Below are positions 12,247 to 21,769 of a stretch of 52,674 nt of DNA, one piece after another. The notes beneath the pieces are model-generated. The model worked only from the letters and a program-made list of their open reading frames with translations, did no database searches and was not told the DNA's origin. How positions within the stretch are numbered: position 1 is the first letter of the stretch; each line of letters opens with the position of its first letter. Origin of the DNA: Acidobacteriaceae bacterium (GTDB lineage Bacteria > Acidobacteriota > Terriglobia > Terriglobales > Acidobacteriaceae); contig DAHVZT010000035.1 of the NCBI GenBank assembly GCA_027323885.1, forward strand, positions 1-52,674, written 5' to 3'. The position numbers were made by a program, and so were the translations under genes.

Positions 12247-13230
12247 TCAGCTTTTCGCCCGTGGATGGGTCCTGTCATACACGGCGGCAATCTGCCCGGA
12301 GGTCAGGTGGGTGTAGCGCTGCGTGGTCGAGAGCCGCGCGTGGCCGAGGATCTCCTGAATCGCACGCAGATCCGCGCCCTCTTCCAGCATGTGAGTTCCA
12401 AACGCGTGCCGCAAAGTATGGGGATGCACATCCGCCGCCATGCCATTGGCCACGGCAAGCCGCTTGACGATGCGCCCCACGCTACGGGTCGTAAGGCGGC
12501 CCGCGCCGCGGAGCCTGGCGTTAAGCAGAAGCGCATTGCTGGAACGCTGCGCGGCGTTAAGCCGATGCTGACGCTGCGGCAGATATTCCCGGATTGCGGC
12601 TGCCGCCGCATCACCCAGCGGTACATAGCGCTCTTTGCGCCCCTTGCCGCGCACCAGCAGGCACTCGTTACCCCATTGGATATCTTCAAGGTTCAGCCCC
12701 ACCAGTTCGGCATTGCGGATGCCACACCCGTACAGCAGTTCGAGGATGACGCGATCGCGCTGTGGCCAGGCGGCCTCTGGCCTTTGGTCTTCGGCGTGGG
12801 GCCGGACCAAACCCTCCAGAGCCTGATTCACCTGCTCGATACCGGGTACGCGCGGCAGGTGTTTCGGCAGCTTGGGAGTGGCAACCAGCCTGGCCGGGTT
12901 TTGGTCCACATGTCCGCGGCGAGCCAGCCATGCAAACCAGGAGCGGACTGCGGCCAAGGCCCGCGCGACCGACGCTTTCGACAGGTCCTTTTCATATAAC
13001 AGTCCCAAATACTGCCGAATGATGGGATGTTCAATCTGCGCCGGGGTTACGGCTGTTCCGCAGCGCCTGGCGAGAAACTCCGCAAAGGAGTTCAATTCCC
13101 TTCGATACGCCCGGACCGTGTGATCCGACGCAGCCCGCTCTGCGGTGAGCACCGCAATGTATTCCGTAACGAGCCGCAAAATCTCCGGTGCCTCAGGAGT
13201 TCCCTTGGCTTCTTCCGAGCGAAGCTTCAT
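12247..13230 (-). CDS. xerC: Tyrosine recombinase, XerC-like
   Basis: [15 protein letters not shown] (R), [12 protein letters not shown] (K), [41 protein letters not shown] (HxxR…H…Y). Confidence 0.9.
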   Translation of the reverse strand: MKLRSEEAKGTPEAPEILRLVTEYIAVLTAERAASDHTVRAYRRELNSFAEFLARRCGTAVTPAQIEHPIIRQYLGLLYEKDLSKASVARALAAVRSWFAWLARRGHVDQNPARLVATPKLPKHLPRVPGIEQVNQALEGLVRPHAEDQRPEAAWPQRDRVILELLYGCGIRNAELVGLNLEDIQWGNECLLVRGKGRKERYVPLGDAAAAAIREYLPQRQHRLNAAQRSSNALLLNARLRGAGRLTTRSVGRIVKRLAVANGMAADVHPHTLRHAFGTHMLEEGADLRAIQEILGHARLSTTQRYTHLTSGQIAAVYDRTHPRAKS

Positions 13231-14213
13231 GAGGGATTGGCCTGATCGATGACAATTCTCTTGCCCCGCGGGTGGTAGGCGCGGTGAACCGCCTTGAGCC
13301 TGCCCAGGGCCAGATGCGTGTAAATCTGGGTGGTGGCGATGTCGGCGTGGCCGAGCAATGTCTGCACAGTGCGCAGGTCGGCGCCATTTTCCACCATGTG
13401 TGTAGCGCAGCTATGCCGCAGCATGTGCGGGCTGGCGCGCCCATCCATCCGCTTGACCAGTGCCCATACTGTTTGGCGGCTCAGCGGCCGGCCTCTTCGA
13501 GAGAGAAATACCTGGCGCGCCGGGGTCTTTTTCAGCAGCGCTCCGCGACCGTGCTCCAGATATTCGGTCAGCGCTTTTACCGCAGGCTGACCCAGCGGGA
13601 CCAGGCGCTCCTTGTCACCTTTCCCGCGCACCAGCATTTGTCCCTGCTGCAGGGAAACATCTTCGACCGCCAGCCCAACCAGTTCGGAAACGCGCACTCC
13701 GCCCCCGTAGAGCAGCTCCAGCATGGCGCGGTCCCGCAATGATTCCGGAGTGGATGCCTGATCCGTGTTTTGCTGCCCAACCCGGTCGATCATGGAGACC
13801 ACTTCCGCTTCCGGCAGAGACTTCGGCAGCACCTTCCATCCCGCGGGGGTCTCCAGATGGAGAGTTGGGTCATGCGCCGTGCGCTTATCGAGCAGCAGCC
13901 ACTTGTAAAAGCCACGCAGACAGGAAAGCTTGCGTGCCCGCGAACGGGCCTCCACCTGATGGGTCTGCAGGTGGGTAAGGAATGCGGCGATATTTTGATG
14001 GGTGGCCGTAACGAAAAGCGCGTTTGCCTGCTCCAGGTGCTCCGCACACTGGAGCAGGTCGCGGCCATAAGCCTCGCAGGTGAGCGGGCTTAACCCTTTC
14101 TCCACCCGGAGATAGGTCAAGTAGCTCTCAATCAGCTCGAGATTGGCTTGGGGTTCCAAAGTCGCGACGTCACCTGAAGAAATTATGCGGGAGCGCCGCG
14201 GCAATCCACGCAA
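13227..14213 (-). CDS. xerD: Tyrosine recombinase, XerD-like
   Basis: [73 protein letters not shown]. Stop overlaps start of the xerC-like gene by 4 nt. Confidence 0.88.
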   Translation of the reverse strand: MRGLPRRSRIISSGDVATLEPQANLELIESYLTYLRVEKGLSPLTCEAYGRDLLQCAEHLEQANALFVTATHQNIAAFLTHLQTHQVEARSRARKLSCLRGFYKWLLLDKRTAHDPTLHLETPAGWKVLPKSLPEAEVVSMIDRVGQQNTDQASTPESLRDRAMLELLYGGGVRVSELVGLAVEDVSLQQGQMLVRGKGDKERLVPLGQPAVKALTEYLEHGRGALLKKTPARQVFLSRRGRPLSRQTVWALVKRMDGRASPHMLRHSCATHMVENGADLRTVQTLLGHADIATTQIYTHLALGRLKAVHRAYHPRGKRIVIDQANPS

Positions 14214-14285
14214 TTCTTTGCAGTGGAATCCAACTGGTCAGCCGGTTGCTCCTTTCCTCTCGATTCGATAAGGTAATGTGTGCTC

Positions 14286-15011
14286 ATGCAAGGTCCCAAG
14301 CTGCCAGCAAGGCCCGTTCTCTCATTCGACGAATTTTCCGAGATGGTTCTCGCCGCTGAGCCTTCCGTCGCCGTTTTTGATTGTGACGGAACACTCTGGG
14401 CGGGCGATGCCGGTTCCGAATTCATGCGCTGGTCCATGGATTCCGGCCTGCTTTCCCGTGAAGCCTGCGACTGGATGGACACCCGCTACCGCAGCTACCT
14501 GCGTGGGGAGGTTTCCGAGCTCGCGATCTGCGGGGAAATGGTGCAGATTTACCGCGATCTTCGAGAATCTGAGCTGCGCACGGCCTCGCGCCGTTTTTTC
14601 GAGCGCGCCATACGTCCCCGCATATTTCCCGAGATGCAGCGCCTGTGTGAAACTCTGCGCGGACGCGGGGTTGAGCTGTGGGCCGTAAGCTCAACGAACA
14701 ATTGGCTGATTGAGGAAGGCGTGCGAGCATTCGGCATTTCACCGGAGCATGTTCTCGCAGCGGGAATACGAGTTGCAAACGGCCTCATCACGGAGGAACT
14801 GCTCGACGTTCCTACCGGCGAAGGCAAAGCGGAATCTCTCCGGCGCAATGGACTGCCGCACCCCGATGCCGTGTTCGGCAATTCCATCCACGACGCCGCC
14901 ATGCTTTCGATTGCAAAGCATCCGTTCGCGGTGAATCCAACTCCGCAGTTGAGCGAGTATGCCGCCGCCCACGACTGGCCCATCTATCAACCCAAGCTTC
15001 CCCATTTCTAA
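14286..15011 (+). CDS. HAD superfamily phosphatase (SerB/HAD-IB-like)
   Basis: SVAVFDCDGTLWAGDAGSEFMRW (DxDGT), VSSTNNWLIEEGVRAFGI, DAVFGNSIHDAAML. Confidence 0.88.
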   Translation: MQGPKLPARPVLSFDEFSEMVLAAEPSVAVFDCDGTLWAGDAGSEFMRWSMDSGLLSREACDWMDTRYRSYLRGEVSELAICGEMVQIYRDLRESELRTASRRFFERAIRPRIFPEMQRLCETLRGRGVELWAVSSTNNWLIEEGVRAFGISPEHVLAAGIRVANGLITEELLDVPTGEGKAESLRRNGLPHPDAVFGNSIHDAAMLSIAKHPFAVNPTPQLSEYAAAHDWPIYQPKLPHF

Positions 15012-15201
15012 AGGTGATCTCGGCCATACGGCCTGCAAGGGATACTGAAGTGGCGACATGCGCCGGAATTGTGATCGCCCGCAGGCTATCTGAGGGGGCC
15101 CCTCCAAACCGAACCGGGTGACGGCGTACAATTATAGGCAAAGGGACGCTACGGTATGCTCCAACGCAGCCGAATGCGCGGCGTACGAGGTAGATTTTTG
15201 C

Positions 15202-17370
15202 ATGACGAAGGTGTGCTGGACAGCGAGGACAGGTTTTACCCGAAATAGAAGGCGAACGGCCGCAATACTTGGATCTGCACTGCTATGGTCCGCAGCGGGC
15301 ATGGCGCAGAGTACCGCAGCGCAGAACACCGCGCCGGCGCAAACCAAGGTGGCGGCGCCGGACCCTTCGGCAGGGGCCGCTGCGAGCGAGACCTCGGGTG
15401 TTACAGGGAAACGAGGGCAGTCCTACTACCATTTTGCCCTTGGGCATCTCTATGAAAACTCCGCCGAACAGTTCGGTAGACCCGATCTTGCGACGCAGGC
15501 GATCGAACAATACAAGCTGGCGATCACTCGCGATCCCAAATCCGTTTTTCTGCAGAACAGTCTGGCGGAAACGTATTTCAAGCTGGGCAGAATACGCGAA
15601 GCCGTGGAGACGGCACAGCGCATCCTCAAGACCCATCCCGACAATTTGACGGCGCACAAGCTGCTCGGTCGCGTATACCTGCGGTCGATGGGCGATCCCG
15701 ATGCAGGACAGCAACCAGGCCCCATGCTCGACCTTGCCATCCAGGAATTCCAGACGATTGTGAAGCTGGAGCCGGACAAGGTGGAAGACCACCTGCTGCT
15801 TGGCCAACTGTATACGCTTAAACACGACATTGCGGACGCAAAGAGCCAGTTTGAGCAGGCGCGTCAGATCAACCCAGCTTCAGAAGACGTCGTGTTGAAT
15901 CTGGCGCGGCTATACAACGAGCAAGGCAATATGCCGCAGTCGTTGCAGGTGCTGCAGAGTGTGCCGGAGGGTGACCGTACTCCGAAGATCAATCTGGCCC
16001 TTGGCGCGGCCTATGACCAGATGAAAGACCACAAGCGAGCGATAAAGGCGTACCAAAGCGTTCTGGACGCGCAGCCGGACAACCTGGATGCGCACCGCGC
16101 ACTCGCGGAAGATCTGCTCACGCAGAACCAGCCCGATGCCGCTCTCAAGCTTTTTCAGGGAATCACCGCGCAGGATCCTGAGGATGTGCGTTCCTTTCTG
16201 CGCCTGGCCGAACTGGAGCGCACAACGGGGCACGTGAATAAAGCGCAGGCCGCCTTGGAGCACGCCAAAACGCTCGATCCCGATTCCGTAGAGGTGCATT
16301 ACAACGAGGCCATGCTGGCGGAAGCGCAGGGCCATCTGAACAAAGCGGCAACGTTACTGCAGCAGCTTGTCGAGGGATCCAAGCACGCGAACCAGCAGTA
16401 CACGCCGGACGAGAAAAACAATCGCGCTATTTTTCTAGACCGGTTGGCAACCGTATACCGCGAGCAGAACAAAACGCAAGAGGCCATTGACGTCTACAAG
16501 CAGATGATCTCCATGGGAGGAAGCGCGGAGGAACGTGGATACCAGGGCGAAGTGGACGCATATCGCGACGCAAAAATGCTGCCACAGGCCTCCGCTGCCG
16601 CGCAGCAAGCTGTAAAGGCGCTGCCCAAGAACGTGGACCTGCAGTTGACCCTTGCCGGACAGCTGGCGGATTCAGGCAAGCCGAAAGAGGGTATCGCGCT
16701 CGCAAAGGCCCAGTTGAAAGGCTCCCCGCAGGACCGCGTTGTCTGGCTCACTCTCGCGCAGATTTACACGCGAGTACACAAGTGGAAAGATGCGTCCTTT
16801 GCCATCGATCAGGCGCAAAAGCTGAATACCAGCCCGCAGGACATGGGATTGATCTATTTTCTTCGCGGAGCCCTGCAGGAGCGCGAGAAGCATGTGGATG
16901 CGGCGGAGCAGGAATTTCGCAAGGCGCTCTCCGTCGATCCGGACAATGCTCTGGCGCTGAATTATCTGGGCTACATGCTGGCCGACCACAACATGAAGTT
17001 GGATGAGGCCTTGAAGCTTGTGCAGCACGCGGTGAAGCTGGAGCCGGAGAATGGCGCTTACCTGGATTCGCTGGGATGGGTCCGCTACAAACTGGGCCAG
17101 TATGCAATGGCGGAACAGGTGCTACAAAAGGCGATCACCCTGATTCCTACAGATCCCACCGTCCATGATCATCTCGGCGAAGTCTACGCGACCACGGGGC
17201 ATCTGCATGAGGCGGTCGCGCAATGGGAGAGTTCGTTGCAGAACTACGCCAACTCCCCGGCGCCGGACGCGGAGCCGACCGATGTGAACAAGGTTCGCAA
17301 ACGCCTGGACAAAGCTAAAGTAAAACTGGCGAAAGAGGATGCCCACGCGACTGGGCCCACCCACCCCTAG
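15202..17370 (+). CDS. Exported tetratricopeptide-repeat protein
   Basis: ATG 15202 gives MTKVCWTARTGFTRNRRRTAAILGSALLWSAAGMAQ (signal peptide-like); many TPR units (e.g. AEQEFRKALSVDPDNALALNYLGYMLADH). Confidence 0.88.
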   Translation: MTKVCWTARTGFTRNRRRTAAILGSALLWSAAGMAQSTAAQNTAPAQTKVAAPDPSAGAAASETSGVTGKRGQSYYHFALGHLYENSAEQFGRPDLATQAIEQYKLAITRDPKSVFLQNSLAETYFKLGRIREAVETAQRILKTHPDNLTAHKLLGRVYLRSMGDPDAGQQPGPMLDLAIQEFQTIVKLEPDKVEDHLLLGQLYTLKHDIADAKSQFEQARQINPASEDVVLNLARLYNEQGNMPQSLQVLQSVPEGDRTPKINLALGAAYDQMKDHKRAIKAYQSVLDAQPDNLDAHRALAEDLLTQNQPDAALKLFQGITAQDPEDVRSFLRLAELERTTGHVNKAQAALEHAKTLDPDSVEVHYNEAMLAEAQGHLNKAATLLQQLVEGSKHANQQYTPDEKNNRAIFLDRLATVYREQNKTQEAIDVYKQMISMGGSAEERGYQGEVDAYRDAKMLPQASAAAQQAVKALPKNVDLQLTLAGQLADSGKPKEGIALAKAQLKGSPQDRVVWLTLAQIYTRVHKWKDASFAIDQAQKLNTSPQDMGLIYFLRGALQEREKHVDAAEQEFRKALSVDPDNALALNYLGYMLADHNMKLDEALKLVQHAVKLEPENGAYLDSLGWVRYKLGQYAMAEQVLQKAITLIPTDPTVHDHLGEVYATTGHLHEAVAQWESSLQNYANSPAPDAEPTDVNKVRKRLDKAKVKLAKEDAHATGPTHP

Positions 17371-17394
17371 TCCGCTTCCGTTCCGCTGCCTGCT

Positions 17395-18534
17395 ATGCCT
17401 GAAAATTCGCTTTCTTGTTGTGCGGTGGCGGGGGATGCAGCCGACCCTCTCACCGCGCGAACCTATCCCGAGGCGGCCCACCTGTATCGCCGTGCGTTTC
17501 AGCGTGATCGGGATCGCGTAATCCATACACGAGCCTTTCGAAGACTGGCGGGCAAGACGCAGGTCTTCACCCATCGATACTCCGATCATTTCCGCAGCCG
17601 TCTGACGCATACGATCGAAGTCGCACAGATCGCGCGCACCGTGGCGAGTGCGCTTGGTCTGAATGAAGACCTGGCGGAGACGCTCGCCCTGGTGCATGAC
17701 ATAGGCCATCCGCCTTTCGGTCATGCTGGAGAGCAGGCGCTTGACAGACTCTTGCAGCAGCACGGACTGCGTTTCGATCACAATCTGCACGCGCTGCGCA
17801 TCGTGGAGTATTTTGAACAGCGATACGTCGCGTTTCGTGGATTGAATCTGACGCTGGGCGTGCGCGAAGGCATCATCAAGCATTCCCGCGACTATTCTGC
17901 CCGCGAGCATCCCGAACTCGCCGAATATTTCCTCGATCAACGTCCGCCACTCGAGGCACAGATCATCGACCTCGCTGACGAAATTGCCTATCTGATCGCC
18001 GATATCGACGATGGGTTCGAGGCGGAAATTCTTTCACTCGAGCAAATCCGCAGGAATGTTCCGCTGTTTTCCCAACTGTACGGGCAGTTGGAAGCGGGCC
18101 ATCGCGACTCCGCACCGAAGCTCCTGTTCCAGGAATCTCTGAAACGAATGATGAACTCTCTCATCGGCGATCTCATCGTCACGACGCGTCAGCGCACACT
18201 GGACGCAGAAATCAAATCCCTTCAAGAGGTCCGGGACTTTGCGGGCCGCCTGGCTGCCTTCTCTCCTGGAATGGAAACTCGCCGCCGGGAAGCGAAACAG
18301 TATCTTTCGCAGAATCTGTATCACTCGGAGGACCTGGAGCGCGATCATCAGATGGCAGGCGAGGTCATCTCTGGGCTATTTGCGCACTGGATGGAACACC
18401 CGGACCAATTGCCGGCGGCGCATGAGAGTCAGATCCGCGCTGAGGGGGCACCTCGAGTGATCGCCGACTACATTGCAGGTATGACCGACCAGTACATCTC
18501 CGAGCAATGGCGGAGAGTCAGCGAACCGGGTTAA
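17395..18534 (+). CDS. dgt: Deoxyguanosinetriphosphate triphosphohydrolase-like protein (HD domain)
   Basis: RRAFQRDRDRVIHTRAFRRLAGKTQVFTHRYSDHFRSRLTHTIEVAQIARTVA; HD motif LVHDIGHPPFGHAGE. Confidence 0.93.
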   Translation: MPENSLSCCAVAGDAADPLTARTYPEAAHLYRRAFQRDRDRVIHTRAFRRLAGKTQVFTHRYSDHFRSRLTHTIEVAQIARTVASALGLNEDLAETLALVHDIGHPPFGHAGEQALDRLLQQHGLRFDHNLHALRIVEYFEQRYVAFRGLNLTLGVREGIIKHSRDYSAREHPELAEYFLDQRPPLEAQIIDLADEIAYLIADIDDGFEAEILSLEQIRRNVPLFSQLYGQLEAGHRDSAPKLLFQESLKRMMNSLIGDLIVTTRQRTLDAEIKSLQEVRDFAGRLAAFSPGMETRRREAKQYLSQNLYHSEDLERDHQMAGEVISGLFAHWMEHPDQLPAAHESQIRAEGAPRVIADYIAGMTDQYISEQWRRVSEPG

Positions 18535-19519
18535 CTGAAGCGGGCTTTCCATTCCCAGGAACAGGCAATTGCGGACGATCTTGTCGGTCCGGGACAGGCT
18601 GGGCACTCTGGATCCAAGCGGTGTAGATCATGTCACGCAGCATGGTGGCGCCCGCCGCCATCCGCTCCGCAGTAAAGGTCCGGGATTCGGCGGTACCGTG
18701 GCCGTTGAAGGCGCCCTGTTTTTCCAGCCGGTATGTTTCCGCCACTTGGCGATGCGTCGAGCGCAGATAGCTGAGAAAATCCTGGAAAGAAGATCCCAGC
18801 AAACGCGGCGCGGCCGGAACCAGCGGCTGAACGTCGGCGGCCTTGATGTTCTTCTCTACAAACTCGCTTTCAAACTGGCTATGAATGCCATGGTCGCGGG
18901 TGAAGCCTTCTGGATTGTCCGGCTCTACCCATCCGTTGTAGTTGACGGTTGTGTGGAGCGGTTGCGAGCCGTCTGCGACGTAATGGCCCAGCCAACCAGC
19001 ATCATAGAGGATTGCCTGCTCGACGGGCCGGGTGTCGCGATGGTCGGCCAGACGGCTGCGGTATTGACGCATGTCCGCCTTCAGCCGCTCGAACACTTCA
19101 TTCGCCTGCCAGGGCAGAAGACCCACAGTTTGGGGAGTCAGCCTGGCCGCCAATGGCGGATGCAGGAGCTCGGCGGCATAGAGATCGCGAAGAAAATCGA
19201 AGCGCTGCGGCGGCAGTCCCTCCGGCGCCGCCATGTCGGCGAGCTCGATGTCGAGAAAATGCTCGGGTGCCTGGGTTGCGCTTAATTCCGGCTCCGCCGG
19301 GGAGCGCCACCGGTCCGGCTCCGGACCCAGATACTCAATCTCATCGAGGGCCTGCGGCGTGTGCAGAAATGCGGGCATATCCGGCGGAAGCATCTGCGCC
19401 GCAACCCGGTTGATCATCTTGTGCCCGGCTTTGCCCCAGCCAAAGCAGGCAGGCGCAGCGAGCAACGACAGAAGAGAAGCCAGCGCGAGTTGGCGAACTG
19501 CGATGGGCAGGCGTGCCAT
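18518..19519 (-). CDS. S1/P1 nuclease / zinc-dependent phospholipase C-fold secreted hydrolase
   Basis: MARLPIAVRQLALASLLSLLAAPACFGWGKAGHKMINRVAA (signal then WGxxGH), LGHYVADGSQPLHTTVNYNGW, HGIHSQFESEFV. Overlaps the dgt 3' end by 17 nt (convergent). ORF track start is 19588. Confidence 0.82.
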   Translation of the reverse strand: MARLPIAVRQLALASLLSLLAAPACFGWGKAGHKMINRVAAQMLPPDMPAFLHTPQALDEIEYLGPEPDRWRSPAEPELSATQAPEHFLDIELADMAAPEGLPPQRFDFLRDLYAAELLHPPLAARLTPQTVGLLPWQANEVFERLKADMRQYRSRLADHRDTRPVEQAILYDAGWLGHYVADGSQPLHTTVNYNGWVEPDNPEGFTRDHGIHSQFESEFVEKNIKAADVQPLVPAAPRLLGSSFQDFLSYLRSTHRQVAETYRLEKQGAFNGHGTAESRTFTAERMAAGATMLRDMIYTAWIQSAQPVPDRQDRPQLPVPGNGKPASVNPVR

Positions 19520-19701
19520 GTGCAACCAGTATAGGAGCGCAGCATGGAAATATGTGGATAGAAGACGCGAACCAAGGAATGCGGGCAAGGCTTCGGGCTT
19601 TTCGATCTTGAAAATGTACCTGTTGGTTTGCGTCCGTTGGCTTCGAAGCGGTCGAGTCCCTTGAAAGAGCAGTGCGGTAAGTTTTGTTATTCTTGTGAAG
19701 T

Positions 19702-20763
19702 ATGCCGAACAAGAGCGAACTACTTCAGCACCCTATAGAACACATCGACATCAAGCAGCACGACGTGCGTGCGCTGGTGGATGCAATGCAGCACATGGCC
19801 TATTCTTCGCGCGATCTCGCGCGGGCGGCCTCCATTTACGAGCGCATGTTGCGCGACCAGGATTGCGGCGTGATCCTGTGCTTGGCTGGATCGCTCATCA
19901 GCGCGGGGTTGAAGCAGGTGTTCGTCGATCTGGTTCGAAATAACATGGTGGACGCCATCGTCTCCACCGGCGCGAATATTGTCGATCAGGATTTTTTTGA
20001 AGCTCTGGGCTTCCGCCATTACCTCGCTGAGGATGAGTTCAAGTCCGGCACACAGGATGGTGTTCTACGAGAGCTGATGATCGACCGCATTTACGACACG
20101 TTCATCGACGAAGAAGAACTGCGCATTTGCGATGAGACGACGCGGATCATTGCCGATTCCCTGCCACCACGCCCGCACAGTTCGCGTGAGTTTATCCGGG
20201 CGATGGGCGCCTACCTGGTGAAACAAGGAAAAACGCCCGCCAAAGGCGGCGCGGACTCCATTGTGCTGGCGGCCTATGAGAAAGACGTGCCGATTTTTTG
20301 TCCCGCGTTCAGCGATTGTTCGGCAGGCTTCGGTCTGGTTGCGCACCAGCATGCGCGTCAGGACAAACCCAGGGTTTCGATCGACTCCGTTAAAGATTTC
20401 TACGAGCTAACGCAGCTAAAGATTGCCAACCCCACCACCGGATTGCTGATGATTGGTGGCGGCGTACCAAAGAACTTTGCACAGGACATCGTGGTTGCGG
20501 CGGACGTGCTGGGCACGGATGCGCCGATGCATAAATACGCCATCCAGATCACCGTAGCCGATGTGCGCGACGGGGCCCTGTCTTCCAGCACGCTGAAGGA
20601 AGCCAGCTCCTGGGGAAAAGTGGACACCGCATATGAGCAGATGGTCTACAGCGAAGCGACGCTGGCTCTTCCGCTGATCGCGGGTTACGCCTATCACCGG
20701 AGCGCGCACGGACAGCGTAAAGAACGGCGCTGGTCGCGCTTGCTGGAGCCGGTTACGGCTTAG
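19702..20763 (+). CDS. Deoxyhypusine synthase family protein
   Basis: MLRDQDCGVILCLAGSLISAGLKQVFVDLVRNNMVDAIVSTGANIVDQDFFEALGF; IGGGVPKNF; catalytic-Lys context SSWGKVDTAYEQMVYSEATLALPLIAG. Confidence 0.9.
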   Translation: MPNKSELLQHPIEHIDIKQHDVRALVDAMQHMAYSSRDLARAASIYERMLRDQDCGVILCLAGSLISAGLKQVFVDLVRNNMVDAIVSTGANIVDQDFFEALGFRHYLAEDEFKSGTQDGVLRELMIDRIYDTFIDEEELRICDETTRIIADSLPPRPHSSREFIRAMGAYLVKQGKTPAKGGADSIVLAAYEKDVPIFCPAFSDCSAGFGLVAHQHARQDKPRVSIDSVKDFYELTQLKIANPTTGLLMIGGGVPKNFAQDIVVAADVLGTDAPMHKYAIQITVADVRDGALSSSTLKEASSWGKVDTAYEQMVYSEATLALPLIAGYAYHRSAHGQRKERRWSRLLEPVTA

Positions 20764-20771
20764 GAAGCAAG

Positions 20772-21158
20772 ATGACGGGAGCGGCCATGCTGACAAAAGG
20801 ACGGGTGGTCGGGTTCGTGCCGACGAAAGATACCGTCCGCGCCCGGGTGTTTTACGAAAAGCTATTGGGCCTCTCACTCCTGAGTGAGGATGATTTCGCG
20901 TTGGTGTTCGATGCCAATGGGACCAACCTTAGAATTGTCCGAGTTGCGAGCCATACTCCCGCGCCATTCACCATTCTTGGATGGACTGTGGATGACCTTC
21001 GCGCATGTGCTGTGCAACTCCAGCAGAATGGCGTCCAATTCCATAGATACGGCGGACTGGACCAAGACGACCTAGGGATTTGGACCGCGCCGGGCGGCGC
21101 TCTCGTAGCGTGGTTCAGCGATCCCGATGGAAACGTGCTTTCCATCTGTGAGGGTTGA
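20772..21158 (+). CDS. VOC (glyoxalase/bleomycin resistance) superfamily protein
   Basis: GFVPTKDTVRARVFYEKLLGLSLLSEDDFALVFDANGTNLRIV … TAPGGALVAWFSDPDGNVLSICEG. Confidence 0.9.
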   Translation: MTGAAMLTKGRVVGFVPTKDTVRARVFYEKLLGLSLLSEDDFALVFDANGTNLRIVRVASHTPAPFTILGWTVDDLRACAVQLQQNGVQFHRYGGLDQDDLGIWTAPGGALVAWFSDPDGNVLSICEG

Positions 21159-21769
21159 TCGTTTTGAAGGTCGCGCGTCACCCCCGCCATACGCTTGCCA
21201 TCCTTCTTTTTGTCGCCCTTGGCGCAACGGGCTGGTTCATGCTGTGGGAGGGTACCCACCAGCGTTCCTCTCGCCCGGCAACGGACAATGCAGCTCTGAA
21301 CCTGGGATTCCAGCACAGCGAGCGATTGCAGGTTGCCGCTGCCCGCGCCGCCGCAGACGCACTCGGAATGAAAGCGGGCGATCCGGGCCGGTATGGGCAA
21401 GATTACCGGATGCAGATGATGCAGATTCAGGCGGATTCCGAAGGTCTGGACCGCTGGGCGGCACACGATGTCAGCCGCCAGGGATTGCTGCTGGAGATTC
21501 GGGCCAGCCTTGCGGGGCTACGCATTGCGCTGGATCAGAAAACGGGCAGCCCCACAACTGCGGCAAGCCCGGTTCACGTTCCCTTACTGCCTGCGCTGAG
21601 CCGTGCGGAAAGTGCTTTGAGCAATTATTCCGCGAGCGTGCTGCAGGGCCAGCCGACCCAGCGGCGCGACACCCCAGCGAGCGAGAAAAGGCCTTGGCTG
21701 GTGATGACACTTTTCCTTGTAGAGCTGGCCGGGCTGGCGTGGCTCTTTTTTTCCGATCCTCTGCGCTAA
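21155..21769 (+). CDS. Hypothetical membrane-anchored protein (N- and C-terminal hydrophobic segments; start uncertain)
   Basis: HTLAILLFVALGATGWFML near N-terminus and LVMTLFLVELAGLAWLFF at C-terminus; follows the VOC gene with 4-nt overlap. Confidence 0.6.
   Translation: MIVLKVARHPRHTLAILLFVALGATGWFMLWEGTHQRSSRPATDNAALNLGFQHSERLQVAAARAAADALGMKAGDPGRYGQDYRMQMMQIQADSEGLDRWAAHDVSRQGLLLEIRASLAGLRIALDQKTGSPTTAASPVHVPLLPALSRAESALSNYSASVLQGQPTQRRDTPASEKRPWLVMTLFLVELAGLAWLFFSDPLR

Noticed and set aside
15202-17370. DNA-level tandem repeats in the TPR gene
   Set aside because: Periodicity is at the protein level (34-aa TPR units) and is explained by the domain; no near-identical nucleotide repeats seen.
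17122-17940. 272-aa minus-strand ORF over the TPR/dgt junction
   Set aside because: Crosses two well-supported plus-strand genes; shadow ORF.
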